Source: Dermanyssus gallinae
Lineage: Eukaryota; Arthropoda; Arachnida; Mesostigmata; Dermanyssidae
Assembly (NCBI GenBank): GCA_003439945.1
Contig: QVRM01002786.1
Span: forward strand, 103,569-167,568
Reading direction: 5' to 3'
Length of the DNA stretch: 64,000 bases
In this document: one piece after another, positions 1-10,617 of the stretch
Numbering within the stretch: position 1 is the stretch's first letter
Layout of the letters: every line of letters begins with the position of its first letter
Made by a program: the position numbers and the translations under genes
The notes under the pieces: generated by a model
Told to the model about the DNA's origin: nothing
Database searches by the model: none
Seen by the model: only the letters and a program-made list of their open reading frames with translations

Positions 1-262
1 CGTGGTGTAGATAGGTGTGAGAATGCACACACACACACTCTGTTTTTGCTAACATGCCCGTGTGTATAGACCACCGACAGTCGTCAGGTGCGCACTAGGC
101 TACCCCTACGGAGAAGTAACGAGTGGCAGAGTGGACAGCACCGGTGACTAGAGAACCCGTCGAGGCAAGATCGGTTCGGGTTCAGAAAACATATTCCGCT
201 CACCGCCGTGCACGGAGCGCACCAAGAGCGCCAGCGACGCATTACAACCCTTGACGGACCAT

Positions 263-1372
263 ATGACGACTCCTGGCGGGGAAACGGCTAACCCCTGCGA
301 AACGGCACCCAGGAACTACCTGGACAAGATCACGAAGTTAGTCAATAGGCTGCTTGGCCACACGGCCAGAAGTGTGCAATGGATTGGCAGGCCCAGAAAA
401 TAAATGCTCTACTTGACGCCTGCAGCACGGAGGAGGACCTCAAACACCTCCTCATTGAAGACTGGCCATTAACCGCTTACATCAGAGTAACACACCTCCG
501 GGCCATCATTCTGAAGGAGGGCCCCTTTCGGACCCTAGTGGCCAGGGAGGACGATTATCAGACAAAGCGGTACGACACAGCCTGACCTGCTAATTCCAGG
601 GTATTTTCGGGGAGGCCAGGAACAGGACAGGTGCAGTCCTGTCCCGCCGTGTAAGCGAAACGGGGGACGACGGTGAGCCTACTACCAGAGCCTTGGTGGC
701 ATTCCGGCTCCCCAAGGACGCAACTATAATCCAGGACAAACATTCCTTAAGCAAGCGTTAGTAAAGGACAAGGTCTTTGCGGACTCGCGGGATCTTGAAC
801 CTATCCATTGCCAAATGACTAGTAAGGGGGAGCAGAGGGGAGTCGGGAAACTTCTCGAGTGCTTGACCAGAACAAACGAGCTATACCTTCCCGTTACCCC
901 CACCACACGAAGAAAGGCCCTAGGGAGCGTAAAGAGGGGCAGGCCCAGCCCCACAACAACCTTCCTCCTAAAAAAGAGAGAAAGAAAAGACGTAGGCGAA
1001 CATGATCCGGGAGCTGGGTACCAGGGTGGACCTCAACACACACAACGTGAAGTTCAACCGTCTCCAGAAACTACCAAGCGGAGACTGGTAGTAGCGGAGG
1101 CCAGAGAAGGAGCCCCCCCCCCCCGGAATGGGGGCTTCCCGTCGGTGGACGGCTCTGGTGCAAATGGCCCCGGCGAACGCCGGAAAAGTACTCAGCATAA
1201 AGCGAATATACATTGGGTGGTCCTCGTGCCCCATCTCAGTGAATCAGTGTCCTCACATGTCAACGATGTAAACGAGTGGGACATTTCGCCCCTTTGTGCA
1301 CCCATGAGGCAGTCAAAAGCAAGTGCTGTCATAAATTGCGGGGCCCAGTTAGTCCCGTTGTGCTGAGTCGAG
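263..1372 (+). pseudogene. non-LTR retrotransposon ORF1 (gag-like) remnant
   Basis: A broken nucleic-acid-binding ORF1 of a non-LTR retrotransposon. Coding-like sequence starts at an ATG near 263 (MTTPGGETANP) and passes by frameshift near 370-380 into the frame beginning MDWQAQKINALLDA. It later shows IRELGTRVDLNTHNVKFN near 1002-1060 and KRIYIGWSSCPISV near 1200. The frame shifts again into a zinc knuckle, CQRCKRVGHFAPLC (1258-1299), a C-x2-C-x4-H-x4-C motif, followed by a second Cys/His patch (SKCCHKL). The gag-type knuckle after a helical, basic region is typical of R1, I and jockey ORF1 proteins. No endonuclease or RT follows, so this is a truncated copy. It could belong to the R1-clade family seen at 18-26 kb, but no shared segment is present to prove it. 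The ORF1 class is fairly sure; the clade is a guess. Confidence 0.6.
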
Positions 1373-1375
1373 AAT

Positions 1376-2297
1376 ATTTTTCCAAGTGATACCGGTCGTA
1401 AGTCTAAGATTAGGCAAAAGGAAGTCTATCGTACTTCAAAAACATAACCGGTATCTCAACCGGTAAATGTTCGGTTGAAAACTCAGCGATATGTATATCA
1501 GTGGTGGCCTCAATGGGGCTCATTACAAGTGTATAGAGATCCAGATCCCGTTATCCTAGTGTTTGCAAATCAAACCCCAATTTCAGAAATAGTTGAGTCT
1601 GGTGTGTGTGAGCTAGGATCTATCTAAGTGGTTGCAATTTCTATGATAGAGTACACACGTGTTGTGTTTGTATTTGCATCTGAAGGTATAAATATGATTT
1701 ATATTTCAAGTAATGTCTATAGATATCTTATGGCGGTGGATGCAAGTATCGAAGACCACCTCAAAATTGCATTTTCGTTTCCACCAGCTCTAACTCGACG
1801 GCTTCAAACACCGACTCGGGTTGATCGAATCATCTGGATTATCATTCGGATTTTTTTATTATATCATTATATCATTCGGATCTTTTTATTTTTTAGGAGG
1901 AACATCGTCTGGTGCCAAGACAGCACAATAGGCTGTAAGCTTTACCAGTTTCTGGATGCGGCCATAAAAGCCTCCGTGCTTTAAGCCCTGTGGGCTAGCG
2001 TGTTGTCGCGGCGGAATAACTATTACCTTAGAGACGCGTTAAAGCTTTTTTTGGTGAGCGCAACGGAAACCTTTAGCATCCAATCTGTAATCCACTAAAC
2101 GTTTGTCACTGCACCGTGTTTTCTAGCTGGAGATATTCAAAAACTTTATTAGATTTCTACGTAATTTTAGGAAAATTAAAGTAGTATACTACTAACACTG
2201 GACAGACAGTTTGTCGGCGAACATTGAGAACTGTACAGATGTCATCAACGCTTCTTGTTCGTTACGCTATGTCACTAAAGGGAGATACATACAGTAT
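1376..2297. other. anonymous spacer
   Basis: AT-rich sequence. The only open frame (118 codons from 1628) is low-complexity and resembles no family I know. No repeat or RNA gene seen. Confidence 0.5.
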
Positions 2298-2510
2298 AGC
2301 CAAAGTCTGGGCTATGGGCAGATAGCAATTTGATACTCCATCTCGACAACGCACCGGCGTACGCATCGTTACTGATTTTGAATTATTTAATATAAAATTC
2401 GACTCATATATTTTCGCAACCTTCTAATTTGCTAGATCGGGCTTCGTGTGAATTTTTCTCATTCCCACGGGTAAAAAACGAAGGGGCAACATCTTGAGAT
2501 TACAGAGACA
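2298..2510 (+). pseudogene. old mariner transposase relic (C-terminal catalytic part)
   Basis: Translation reads GLWADSNLILHLDNAPAY and then FFSFPRVKNEG. This aligns with the mariner pattern W-I-L-H-H-D-N-A-P-A-H followed by Y-S-P-D-L-A-P-C-D-F-F-L-F-P-K-L-K. The second catalytic Asp is kept at 2345-2347. The third Asp is replaced by Glu (CEFFSF) and there is an in-frame TAA between them (LNYLI-stop). Only about 70 codons can be recognised. No terminal inverted repeats are visible, so the element is old and eroded. It is more diverged than the mariners at 36, 43 and 63 kb, so it is an independent insertion. Confidence 0.6.
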
Positions 2511-3815
2511 AACAAAAAAATCTCAAGAGCAGCTGAAGCAAACCAAAACAGGAATACACTGGAGCAAATCAGCACGGCGCAGCAAACTATGACGCCAGGC
2601 CACACTTGACTGTGTTCGTGTCGCATAATGTCAATAAATTTCGCCTCTGACTTGGGAGGAATAGTAAATCTGGGAGGGATAGCCCGGAAGGAGATATTGC
2701 CTGTGTTCAACCTCTGTCTCGATGCCCTTTGTGGGGTATGGTAAAGAACACGCGTCGTATTGGTCGGGTTAACGGGCGTGCAAGTGGATACAGACAAAAT
2801 TATATTATTAGAGAAAAAGCTGAAACTGTTCAAATTACTTGCTAGCTGCTGTTTAGAAAGCTTTTCAAAGACTTTTAAGATGAAAGACGCAGAAGATATC
2901 GGACTGTACTTAGCAGGTTGGTCCCTACCGCTTCTATCTTATAGCAGAGTCACCGTAGACGTCTTGTCCCGTTTTAACTGACATATTGAACACGACAGCC
3001 AAAGGGTCCGCTAAGCTGTCAATAACCTTAAAGTGAAACTTGCCAAGCACATTTTCTCTACTATCGAGTGAATCTGACTGTACGCATTTAGCAGCGATTC
3101 GCGGTTCCTAAGCTACGATGGCACTAAAGGGAAATGTGTTGAACTTGAAGCTTCATAGGTTTGATAAAAAAATACTATCTATTAGTTCCTAAATGAGAAG
3201 TATGGATTTAGTTTTAGCACCGATATATGAAAGTGATTTTTTCAGTGCGACCACTATCTCCTAGATCCAGCTCCTTGTCTTCGGCTCCGACCGCTCCGGG
3301 CACTTGCCACCGCCGCCAATTGGAAACCCCGAAGCTTGGTAAGGCAGTTACTTACAGCAGCCAACTGCTCTTCGTAATAAGTATCCCTAGCCACTTTCAG
3401 TTTTGCCTTTTACGCCGCCCGCTAAACCGCCTCTTTGCTATCACTGTGCTAATTCATTGACGGCGAGCGCAATCAATATGCTTAAAATGTATTGTTAGTA
3501 GACCATGGTGAGCGGTTTACCTTTTTCCAAGCCCGTTGCTGTCGCAACGAAAAGCATCGCCCTAGCACCCGAAGCCTGTCATTATGGCAACTTTTATAGA
3601 GACTCGCAGCGATCCAGCTTAGCCTCGTCGTCAAGAACACGAAAGATGCCTCAATATCCATCAAATCCCTAGTGGGTAATAGATGATAGAAAAATCGTAT
3701 TAACGATAAGCAGCAGAATACAAGCATATAGTTTACAATTAGCAATAGCGAGTATAATCTATGCACGAACCAGGTGGCAGTGCCCTTGCTAGTAAATCCG
3801 AGAGCCGTGTTCAGC
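2511..3815. other. anonymous spacer
   Basis: No recognisable gene. Short open frames on both strands (for example 2459-2833 minus, 3482-3817 minus) have no family motif. No long tandem repeat. Confidence 0.5.
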
Positions 3816-3821
3816 ACTCAC
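3816..3821 (-). promoter_or_regulatory. putative splice donor GTGAGT
   Basis: A consensus 5' splice site closes the open frame of the candidate exon in phase 0 after GDDA. Beyond it the frame continues only 11 codons to a stop. Confidence 0.35.
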
Positions 3822-4028
3822 AGCATCGTCACCCGAAATATCAATGTTTGTGTCAGCTAGGAGTACACAGGGCCGGTCTCCAGTCGTTATCCCAGAATCG
3901 TCGAGAATATCAGTGGCGGCCGAATGATCGACGATTTTACGATTTAGAGATTCGAGTGTCTCGTTGGGCTCACACCCGACCACATAGTCATAACCAGGGC
4001 GGCGAATTTTCAACCTAATAGTAGGCAT
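3822..4028 (-). CDS. candidate host exon, ubiquitin-like N-terminus
   Basis: A 69-codon open stretch beginning MPTIRLKIRRPG on the minus strand. It ends exactly before a consensus splice donor (GCT|GTGAGT at 3821-3816), in phase 0. The pattern (beta-strand TIRLKI, turn PG, strand DYVVGCEPNE, helix TLESLNRKIVDH, later GITTGD and the strand PCVLLAD) resembles a ubiquitin-like beta-grasp domain. The ATG has A at -3. The frame stays open upstream of the ATG (ESATKSSSGVS), so an acceptor at TCTGGTAG near 4065 is an alternative 5' boundary. Balanced amino-acid composition and no TE motif set it apart from its surroundings. I do not recognise the protein; the beta-grasp reading is inference. A first or internal exon of an intron-rich gene is the simplest explanation. 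Confidence 0.4.
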
Positions 4029-4166
4029 ACTTACGCCACTACTCGATTTTGTCGCCGATTCTACCAGATTGAGTCCAGAGTGCGCATAGATTATCCACCT
4101 CCATTTTCACCAAACCGGCACACAGACATTTATATATACATGGACATATTATTACATAAATGCATT

Positions 4167-4167
4167 A

Positions 4168-4219
<52 letters not shown>
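4167..4219. repeat. (TA)n microsatellite
   Basis: About 53 bp of TA dinucleotides with one interruption (TATGTA). Confidence 0.97.
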
Positions 4220-4221
<2 letters not shown>

Positions 4222-4249
4222 TATGTGTGTATAGCAGTGCGACGTTATC

Positions 4250-4950
4250 GAGTTCGACGGCAGCCCCCTCGAGCAGCAGCCGCATTGATCCCTGCAGCAG
4301 ATTCATGGCTGGCGACGACATTGTGTCGCAACGGCTGGCTCGCTCGTCGCTTTTCGCGTCAATATCCGTGACGTCCGCCTCATCCACCACATACCACCCT
4401 CTCACCCACCACCACCACCACTCACGCTGGTTCGCTCGCTTCATCCGACACGGCCTCCGCTGTGGCAGCGCTCGCAGGTCGCTACACTGCAGCTGGGACG
4501 CCGGCATTCCTGGCCACGCCAGTTCGCCAACATTCCGGCGCATACCCCCGGCTGGTTGGTTGTTCTCCACCACAAGGCTCTCCACCAATCTTTTCCCACC
4601 CCCTCTTTCGGGCTGGCTCGCTCGCTGGCAGGAGCTGGCTAGCAGAGGCGCTGCTACAGCTGCTGGCTCAGGGGGCAAAGGGGATTCGAGGGCTGCCGGC
4701 CTGGAAAAGGCAAAATTCGTCGGACTGGTGGCTACAACGGTAAGCCCAGTGGGACTGGTGGCGACAAGCCAATCCCGCTGTTACACTCCGCTTGCTATTT
4801 TCACCGCTCTTACTGTTGTTGCTGTTGTTGTTGTTGTTTGTGGTTGTTGTTGTTTTTCTTGCTTTTGTGGTTTTTGGTGTTGCTATTGCTGCTGCTGCTG
4901 CGTTCTGCTGTTGTTGTTGCTGCCATTTTCAATAGCCATCTAACATGTCA
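4250..4950. other. GC-richer trinucleotide-repeat island 1
   Basis: GC content rises sharply over the AT-rich flanks. The segment holds CCA runs near 4408-4425, GCTGG-type repeats and a long TTG/GCT run at 4815-4920. Open frames occur on both strands (287 codons from 4080 plus; 182 codons ending 4130 minus). Their lengths owe much to repeat composition and the (TA)n array, so neither is called as a gene. A UTR or homopolymer-rich exon is possible. Confidence 0.4.
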
Positions 4951-5613
4951 ATAGTGACTCTATGCGTGGCGCATCGCGATATGTAGGCTCGGTTTTAACT
5001 TCTAGGACTAGATTTTAAGCCTACCTGAAATAAGGGTTGTGACACTATTGCTTCTCTGTTAAGGAGGTTGTCATGCGCTAAACGAAAGGAGCCCTTCAGT
5101 CCTTTCGAACACCGTAACATAACGCGATTACGAGGTACGTTGCTTAATTGAAGCACCATGGATTTTTAGAGTGCCCGTTTATGCATTAAATTTATTTTCA
5201 ATAGTAGCTTTCCTTTTTAGTAATACGTTTGCAGATACAGGGTGAACAGGATGTTATTTTTTTCTACTGGAGTTTGTGGTACATTTTTGGCTACCGGAAC
5301 CGCCAAGAATAACCGTCTTTTAAGATATAAACGTATCTTCTTTGACGACGATCATTTATCTTGGTGGGCCTGCCTCTTCAGCCCGGTATCGAGCTAGAAG
5401 TAAGACAGTGGCGTCAAATGCATTTCCTTAACTACTCCACTGTTTTACCAAAATTACCAGGTGTATTCCGCTGCTACATGCGTGTTATGAACGACCTTTG
5501 GCCGTTTTATTGGGCCTACGACCGAATAACAATATTTTATAAGCTTAGTATGTATATAAATGTATATATACATATATATACTAATTACAGTGTAGTTCGT
5601 GTAATAATAAATG

Positions 5614-5647
<34 letters not shown>

Positions 5648-6096
5648 GCAGCGATGTATTCTGTGAAAACCTCCTGGATGTACTCGACGCGAAGGACGAT
5701 AAAACGTTTGACAAGCTAGTTTCAAACGACCAACGTTGTAGCACATGTTTCCGTCAACTAGCTACAAATACTCGCAATGGTTGCCACATTTTAGCAATAG
5801 TCACTGCGAAATCTAGTTGTAACGCATTATATGTTTGCATGGCGTATGAAACACAAAACTTAGGAGAACTAGCAGTAACCTACATCTGATGTACTCTCTC
5901 CCATTTACGTCACACTAACTTCCTTTTACGCCATAAAAAGCGTATATATGCGAACAGGACTCCTCCTAATTCTGGTGGGCAGAATTCCTGCCCTAGTCGA
6001 GGTCAGCAGCGTTACAGCAGCACTTACAAACGTTGTCGTGCCGCGTTCAATATTTCCTGTTTTTTAGTTGATTACTGAACAGGGATATATGGTCTT
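4951..6096. other. anonymous spacer with a (TA)n array
   Basis: Contains a (TA)n run at 5615-5646. The open frames crossing it (runs of Tyr-Ile) are artefacts of the array. Nothing else recognised. Confidence 0.5.
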
Positions 6097-6375
6097 CTAC
6101 TTAGCCGATATTCCGATGGAAACGACGTTGAAACGAAAAAGCCCTGTCTGACCTATAGAAAGTCGACGTCCATATTCTAAAAATCTAGACATTAGAATAA
6201 ACAAATCGGCCTCGGTGAGCGACGAAGCGGCTGGCAAATTTAAATTGATGACAGCTGTTGAGGACAGGACCTCAAAGCTTGGCCGATAGGAAACAGTGGT
6301 CGGTCGGAATGAGCACTCGGCAAAACAAGACGCCACCATCTCACACACTAAAGGAGTCCAGTCATTACCTATCAT
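6097..6375 (-). CDS. unassigned open frame, 92 codons
   Basis: An open frame of balanced composition (segments such as VCEMVASCFAECSFRPTT, LNLPAASSLTEADLFILM, RFLEYGRRLSIG) without low-complexity bias. It reads more like protein than most frames here. I recognise no family, no clear splice signals and no TE motif. It may be an exon, a fragment of an old element or chance. Confidence 0.2.
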   Translation of the reverse strand: MIGNDWTPLVCEMVASCFAECSFRPTTVSYRPSFEVLSSTAVINLNLPAASSLTEADLFILMSRFLEYGRRLSIGQTGLFRFNVVSIGISAK

Positions 6376-7385
6376 CTATCGCCTAATATGGCCGTATGGC
6401 CGCGCGTGTGTGACCCAAATGGGAACATCGATCGACCATCCCAGACTCATCATTCGATGCATATACTAATGACATGACCTCAATTGTATTGAGGTATAAG
6501 TTAGAATATGTCGTTTTCGCGTGCGGCTTATCTTGACTTGCACACGGTTTGTCCTATTGAGAAATCGGAATTATTTGGTCGCAAATCAGCACCATGTAGC
6601 TCTGGTATAATGAGTATATCACCTATATCTCTCTCCCTCTCTCTCCCGTGTAATCGATGGAGGAACTAAGCTTTCACTTTGAGGGGACAACCTAATTCGG
6701 CTTATTGTTCCGAAACGACAATATGTCTATACCATACAACCTTTATGCGAAATAAACCGTACATGCAATATCTAATTCGCGCAAGTAAAATTTGTACCTA
6801 CTCACGACTATATGCATCTATCTGCCTGCCACCGCAAATAGAGAGAAGCTATACAACACGAGTGATCGGTGTAGCATGTCTGAGCGCCAAGTACGACTAG
6901 TATAAACAAGCGGGTACGAAGTGCGGTCAAATAGATCAAGCTCAAACTCAATCAAGCTGGTCTTCTTGTTTAGTTTACGATAGTGCAGCCTAGAGCGATA
7001 AGATGAAAAATAATTAACCTAGTATGTTTACGGTTGCTTTTTAGACGTGTTTTGTTATGCTCCTCAAAATTATGGTTTTGTTGGTGGTTCTGCAGCTTTC
7101 CCAAAGTGAATACTGCGGCTGACAGGGTGCAACTCCGAGAACTTCCTGCATATATACAGTATCTGATTGCCTTATAAAACACAATTTTTTATAATTCTAT
7201 GGACGAACGTTCCACGCTTCAAAACAACTGATCGATTACAGTTGAGCAGAAAAGAAGCATTTAGACACAGCAGTGCAACTCGTGATTTGGGTGGTGGTTA
7301 TGGCGAATGTTCAAGTGAGTGAATAACTTCACTCCGTAGTCCACCCTGACCACCACCTACAGTGCGTTCTAAATACAGTCCAGTT
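6376..7385. other. anonymous spacer
   Basis: AT-rich. A short pyrimidine tract (CTCTCTCCCTCT type) lies at about 6630-6650. No gene recognised. Confidence 0.5.
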
Positions 7386-7387
7386 AA

Positions 7388-7472
7388 AAGCCAGCCAGTT
7401 GCTAACCTGCCGGTTAAGATTGCGCGGCAAACTACCGTGCAGAATGGTCTCGAGTTCAAATCCCGACATTTT
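7388..7472 (+). repeat. tRNA-like (SINE head) relic
   Basis: The segment ends in GAGTTCAAATCCCGAC, a good match to the polymerase III B-box (GWTCRANNC). It is preceded at about 45-55 bp by a weak A-box-like stretch (GCTAACCTGCCGGTTAAG) and followed by a short A-rich run. No intact cloverleaf, so not a functional tRNA. Probably a SINE head. Confidence 0.3.
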
Positions 7473-7960
7473 TAAAAAAAACTGTATCACGCATCAAATT
7501 ACTACCGCAACGAGCAACGTCCGTTGAAATGACAAATACAGCAAGAGACGGGCTCACAGATAAGGCCACCGGGCAAGCCCCAACACATGTGGCCGTCAGT
7601 TGCATCAGGTGCGTGCAACCCTTCGTACATGGATCTACTCTAGAGTTTCTAAGCTGTTCCAACTAATTTCACGCGCAGCTTCTATCAGCCGGCACAGTCG
7701 CCTCGCATAGTAAAATCCTAGCCCACTTGGAGACAGCAATTTGCCTCGTGTTTATTCGGCGTTAGAAGGCTCGGCTAACGGGGTACTAACCTGACGTGCC
7801 CGCAGTGGTATTCCAAAAAAGCTTCCTTGTCAAAAGAGGCCCTGGTTCACTTACGCAGAAGAGTTCACAACTAGGCCGCACTTTCAGATCGAGATACGGA
7901 CAACGACGCCCACCGCCAATGCTGTAAGCGCGTCCGGACCTTCAAAAAACGAAAAAAAAA
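7473..7960. other. anonymous spacer
   Basis: No gene, repeat or structured RNA recognised. Confidence 0.5.
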
Positions 7961-7964
7961 GACG

Positions 7965-9060
7965 AGGGCTGCCCTTCTAAGATTGTCGTCACCAAAACAG
8001 GCAGAGAAGAAGCCAGATGTCATCATGGCTAGGAAGAAAAACAGCAGCACTAAAGTCGAGCGACCAGAATGTCTTTCGAGCGAAGCGAGCAGAAAACGCC
8101 TTAACAGTGGCGCCGACCAGTACAACAGGACACACGATATGCATATACATATACGTATTATGTATACGTACATATAGTAGTATATTTGTGCATAGATGTG
8201 CATTTTGCCTCGCTCGGTGAGGGGCCGTATCTCGCGCGCGCTCCGAGCCTTTTCTTGTCCCCGGCCGAATTCTGATTCTGCTTGTTCTTCTTCCTCTGTG
8301 CTGTGCTGCTGCAGTACGACTTCCTACGACCACGTCCATCACGGCCCTCTACACCATCATTTACGTTCTTTAGTCTCCGATGGTTCGTCTCGCATCTTCT
8401 CTTAGCTGCCGCCTGTGCTGGGTTGTCTTACGCTGCTGCTGCTGCTTGTTGGTTTGACTTTGCTGGTGTTGTTGTTCGCGGGTGCTGGCGTGACTTTCTC
8501 CGCTTACTTGCTGCGTTTGCCGCACTTCACCATATTCACCTTTACTGCAATTTTTGCACTGCAGAGCCAGAAAGCCCCCGGGACGCCATGCTCCCTCGCA
8601 CAGGCCCGGGGCGGCACATGGTGACTTTCGCTAGTCGCCGGAGCTGTGTCCGGAACAAAGCACTCGCTGCCCGTCTGGCTAGCCGAGTCACAGTAACCGG
8701 ACAACTCTCGGCGCTTTTCTCCCGCCGTCTATTCTCCACCCGTAACGTAACCCGCCAGAAGGTTGTCGCTGCGTCGTAACAGCCACTGCCACCACCACCA
8801 TTCGCCCTGCCGCCGCAGCCGCCTTTCGACAACAACTTTTTGGCAAAAACCCGATGAAAAGTTTGTCGCGCCAAAAAGCAACCGACGCCCAGCTCACTTG
8901 CAGCCGGAGCTGGAGCAGTGCTTAACTTTTAATCGTGTTTTAACTTCTACCTGAGCCGCTGTTTCGGCTTCCGCCGCACGCACCTAGCACGCGTGGACGA
9001 AAAATTTCACTGTCGTTGGTGTGCAGAGCCTCGAGAGGTGACTTGGTCGACAAATTCGAG
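7965..9060. other. GC-richer trinucleotide-repeat island 2
   Basis: Contains GCTGCTGCTGCTG at 8433-8452, CCGCC and CCACCA runs at 8780-8825 and many overlapping open frames on both strands (up to 165 codons). Frames overlap in all phases with Cys-, Leu- or Arg-rich products, so repeat composition rather than selection probably keeps them open. A transcribed 5' UTR or promoter-proximal exon is possible. No conserved domain seen. Confidence 0.35.
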
Positions 9061-9169
9061 AAAGAACGTTACGTAGAGAAATAAAAAAGAACACCTGCTT
9101 GTAGTCGTAATATTTAGTACCCCCTACCCATATAATAATAATACTTTATGTAAATAAAGCATGTATTCT

Positions 9170-9191
9170 AATAATAATAATAATAATAATA
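9170..9191. repeat. (AAT)n microsatellite
   Basis: About seven AAT units in an AT-rich spacer (9061-9431) that holds nothing else recognisable. Confidence 0.9.
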
Positions 9192-9425
9192 GGCAAATGC
9201 ACCTTTATTCCCCACTGAAGGGTATAGACTCAAATGAGCATCTGTGGGAGTTTAATAAGCTAGCTAAATATCGTGCTGATAAGATCCAATCCCGAGAATA
9301 TTTGCAAAGATGATATGCAAGTTTAAATATTTCGGCAGGGATCCTATACGGGATAGTATTACAGCAACATGGTAACACATCATCACATGTATTTCATTCA
9401 TACTAAGTATGCATATAACATTGAT

Positions 9426-9431
9426 ACTTAC
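9426..9431 (-). promoter_or_regulatory. putative splice donor GTAAGT
   Basis: A perfect 5' splice consensus right after AADKT. The frame beyond it runs on but turns to AT-rich, intron-like composition. Confidence 0.45.
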
Positions 9432-9660
9432 AGTTTTGTCAGCTGCTCTTGACATGTTAATAGAGAGGGAATGCGCTCTCTCTTCGTAAGAGCCAGGCAG
9501 GAAGACCCATGATCCTTCATACAAACGCTTGAGAGCACAGTCGACAATGCACTCGTAAAAGTCTGTATGCGAATAGACTATATGATGATAGCCATGAGCA
9601 ATGTATCTTGAATAGACGTGGCAATTGTCACATGCAACACCAGACCAGAACTGAGAGGCA
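9432..9660 (-). CDS. candidate host internal exon
   Basis: A 229-bp segment open in one frame, bounded by consensus splice signals. Upstream on the minus strand is a branch-point-like CTGAC and pyrimidine-rich ATTTTCAG (9661-9668). Downstream is a perfect donor, GTAAGT (9431-9426). The exon starts at a third codon position and ends on a complete codon. It encodes about 76 residues including QFWSGVACDNCHVYSRY, HGYHHIVYSHTDFYECIV, LYEGSWVFLPGSYEER and SLSINMSRAADKT, a rich non-repetitive globular composition with a CxxC pair. It shows no transposase, RT or gag motif and does not recur in the window. I do not recognise the protein. If spliced on the same strand, the exon at 3.8-4.0 kb could lie downstream of it, but nothing proves they are one gene. 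Confidence 0.5.
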
Positions 9661-9668
9661 CTGAAAAT
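9661..9668 (-). promoter_or_regulatory. putative splice acceptor ATTTTCAG
   Basis: An AG acceptor with a short pyrimidine tract and a CTGAC branch-point-like sequence just upstream, placed at the 5' edge of the candidate exon. Confidence 0.4.
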
Positions 9669-9839
9669 AGTCAGGTCTCCAACCACTCGTCGGACATGCT
9701 CAACTTTATTTTCTCATTCGGAGACTAAGCTTTTGAATGGTACTGTCTTCAACATTAATCGAATTATCTCAAAAACCGGTGCACGAAATTGGGTTCACAA
9801 AGCGGTTCCGTTATACACATTTACAAGCAAAGTACCCGC

Positions 9840-10560
9840 TTTATGTACATTGTGAAACACCTTTCAAGCAAACCACAGTTTGCCCGATTGAGATGTCTTA
9901 GTACTCTATGTCAAGGCCAGACATCAGCCTTGAAACAATCGTATGGTGAAAGAACGCCACTGCCGTTGGAACAGACAACCGCCCGACGCCAACTCTCAAA
10001 GAAGCTCGAGATTACGCTACCAAGAGAGTCACAAACCGCTGCACGTCGGAATGACTTAACCAGCAGATCTCGAAGGCTTTGTATAAAGCTTACGGCACAA
10101 ATGGCCTCTGGTATATAACTGCAAAACGGTACGTCTGGTTTCACTGCTTAAGCGCCCGCTCACATTACAACAGGATAATATAAATCTGCTATTTAAGGCA
10201 AAGTTTTCGGGCTAACCCTCAGCCAAGATTTAACGTCCACGGAACTGTTTTTTACATTGCTTCATAGACGGACCCCCATAAATACAAATGTGCAACGGTG
10301 TACCACGAGGATAGGGTATAGTCACTATTGGTATACTATATTTTTTTATTTTTCAACGAGATCATGAAGAGGGAAACAATCGCCGGGAGTTTTTATTTGC
10401 TATTTAAGGGTAAGCATGGCGACGACATACGAGGCCCCAACGTATGCTGCCGTATAGAGGTTGGGGAACGCGTGATGCAATGCATGTGCTTTACTTAGAG
10501 ACAAAACAAGGTATGGCAAAAACCCGAAGCGGTCTGGTTCATTATATATATAATATATAT
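9840..10560 (+). pseudogene. LINE relic, homologous to the 32-kb element
   Basis: Three blocks match the LINE at 31.7-32.9 kb. Block 1 (about 9840-9985, VKHLSSKPQFARLRC) matches 32670-32835 in the opposite orientation. Block 2 (10095-10199, with CGCCCGCTCACATT) matches 32100-32200 directly. Block 3 (10350-10545: a motif beginning ATCATGAAGAGGG, then GGTAAGCATGGCGACGACA) matches 32325-32420 and 32550-32620 directly. Blocks 2 and 3 are separated by a SINE. Identity is roughly 70-75% by eye with many indels and no long open frame. Block 2 in the 32-kb copy precedes RT motifs, so this is a fragment of a reverse-transcriptase gene. Confidence 0.55.
10200..10306 (-). repeat. SINE-1 copy, 3' part only
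   Basis: Matches the 3' part of the SINE at 14753-14934, beginning AAGTTTTCGGGCTAACCC and including GGACCCCCATAAATACAAAT. The tRNA-like head is missing. It interrupts the LINE relic, so it is younger than that LINE. Confidence 0.75.
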
Positions 10561-10617
10561 ATATATGTCAGGTAGACGAGTAGCAATAATAGTATAAATA
10601 TAATTGCATGATTGGGA

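Noticed and set aside
4080..4943. 287-codon plus frame
   Set aside because: Opens through a (TA)n array (Tyr-Ile runs) and ends in TTG/TGC repeats (Val, Cys, Leu runs). The opposite strand is also open. Composition, not selection.
8282..8779. 165-codon plus frame
   Set aside because: Overlaps long frames in other phases and on the minus strand; Cys/Leu/Arg-biased, no motif.
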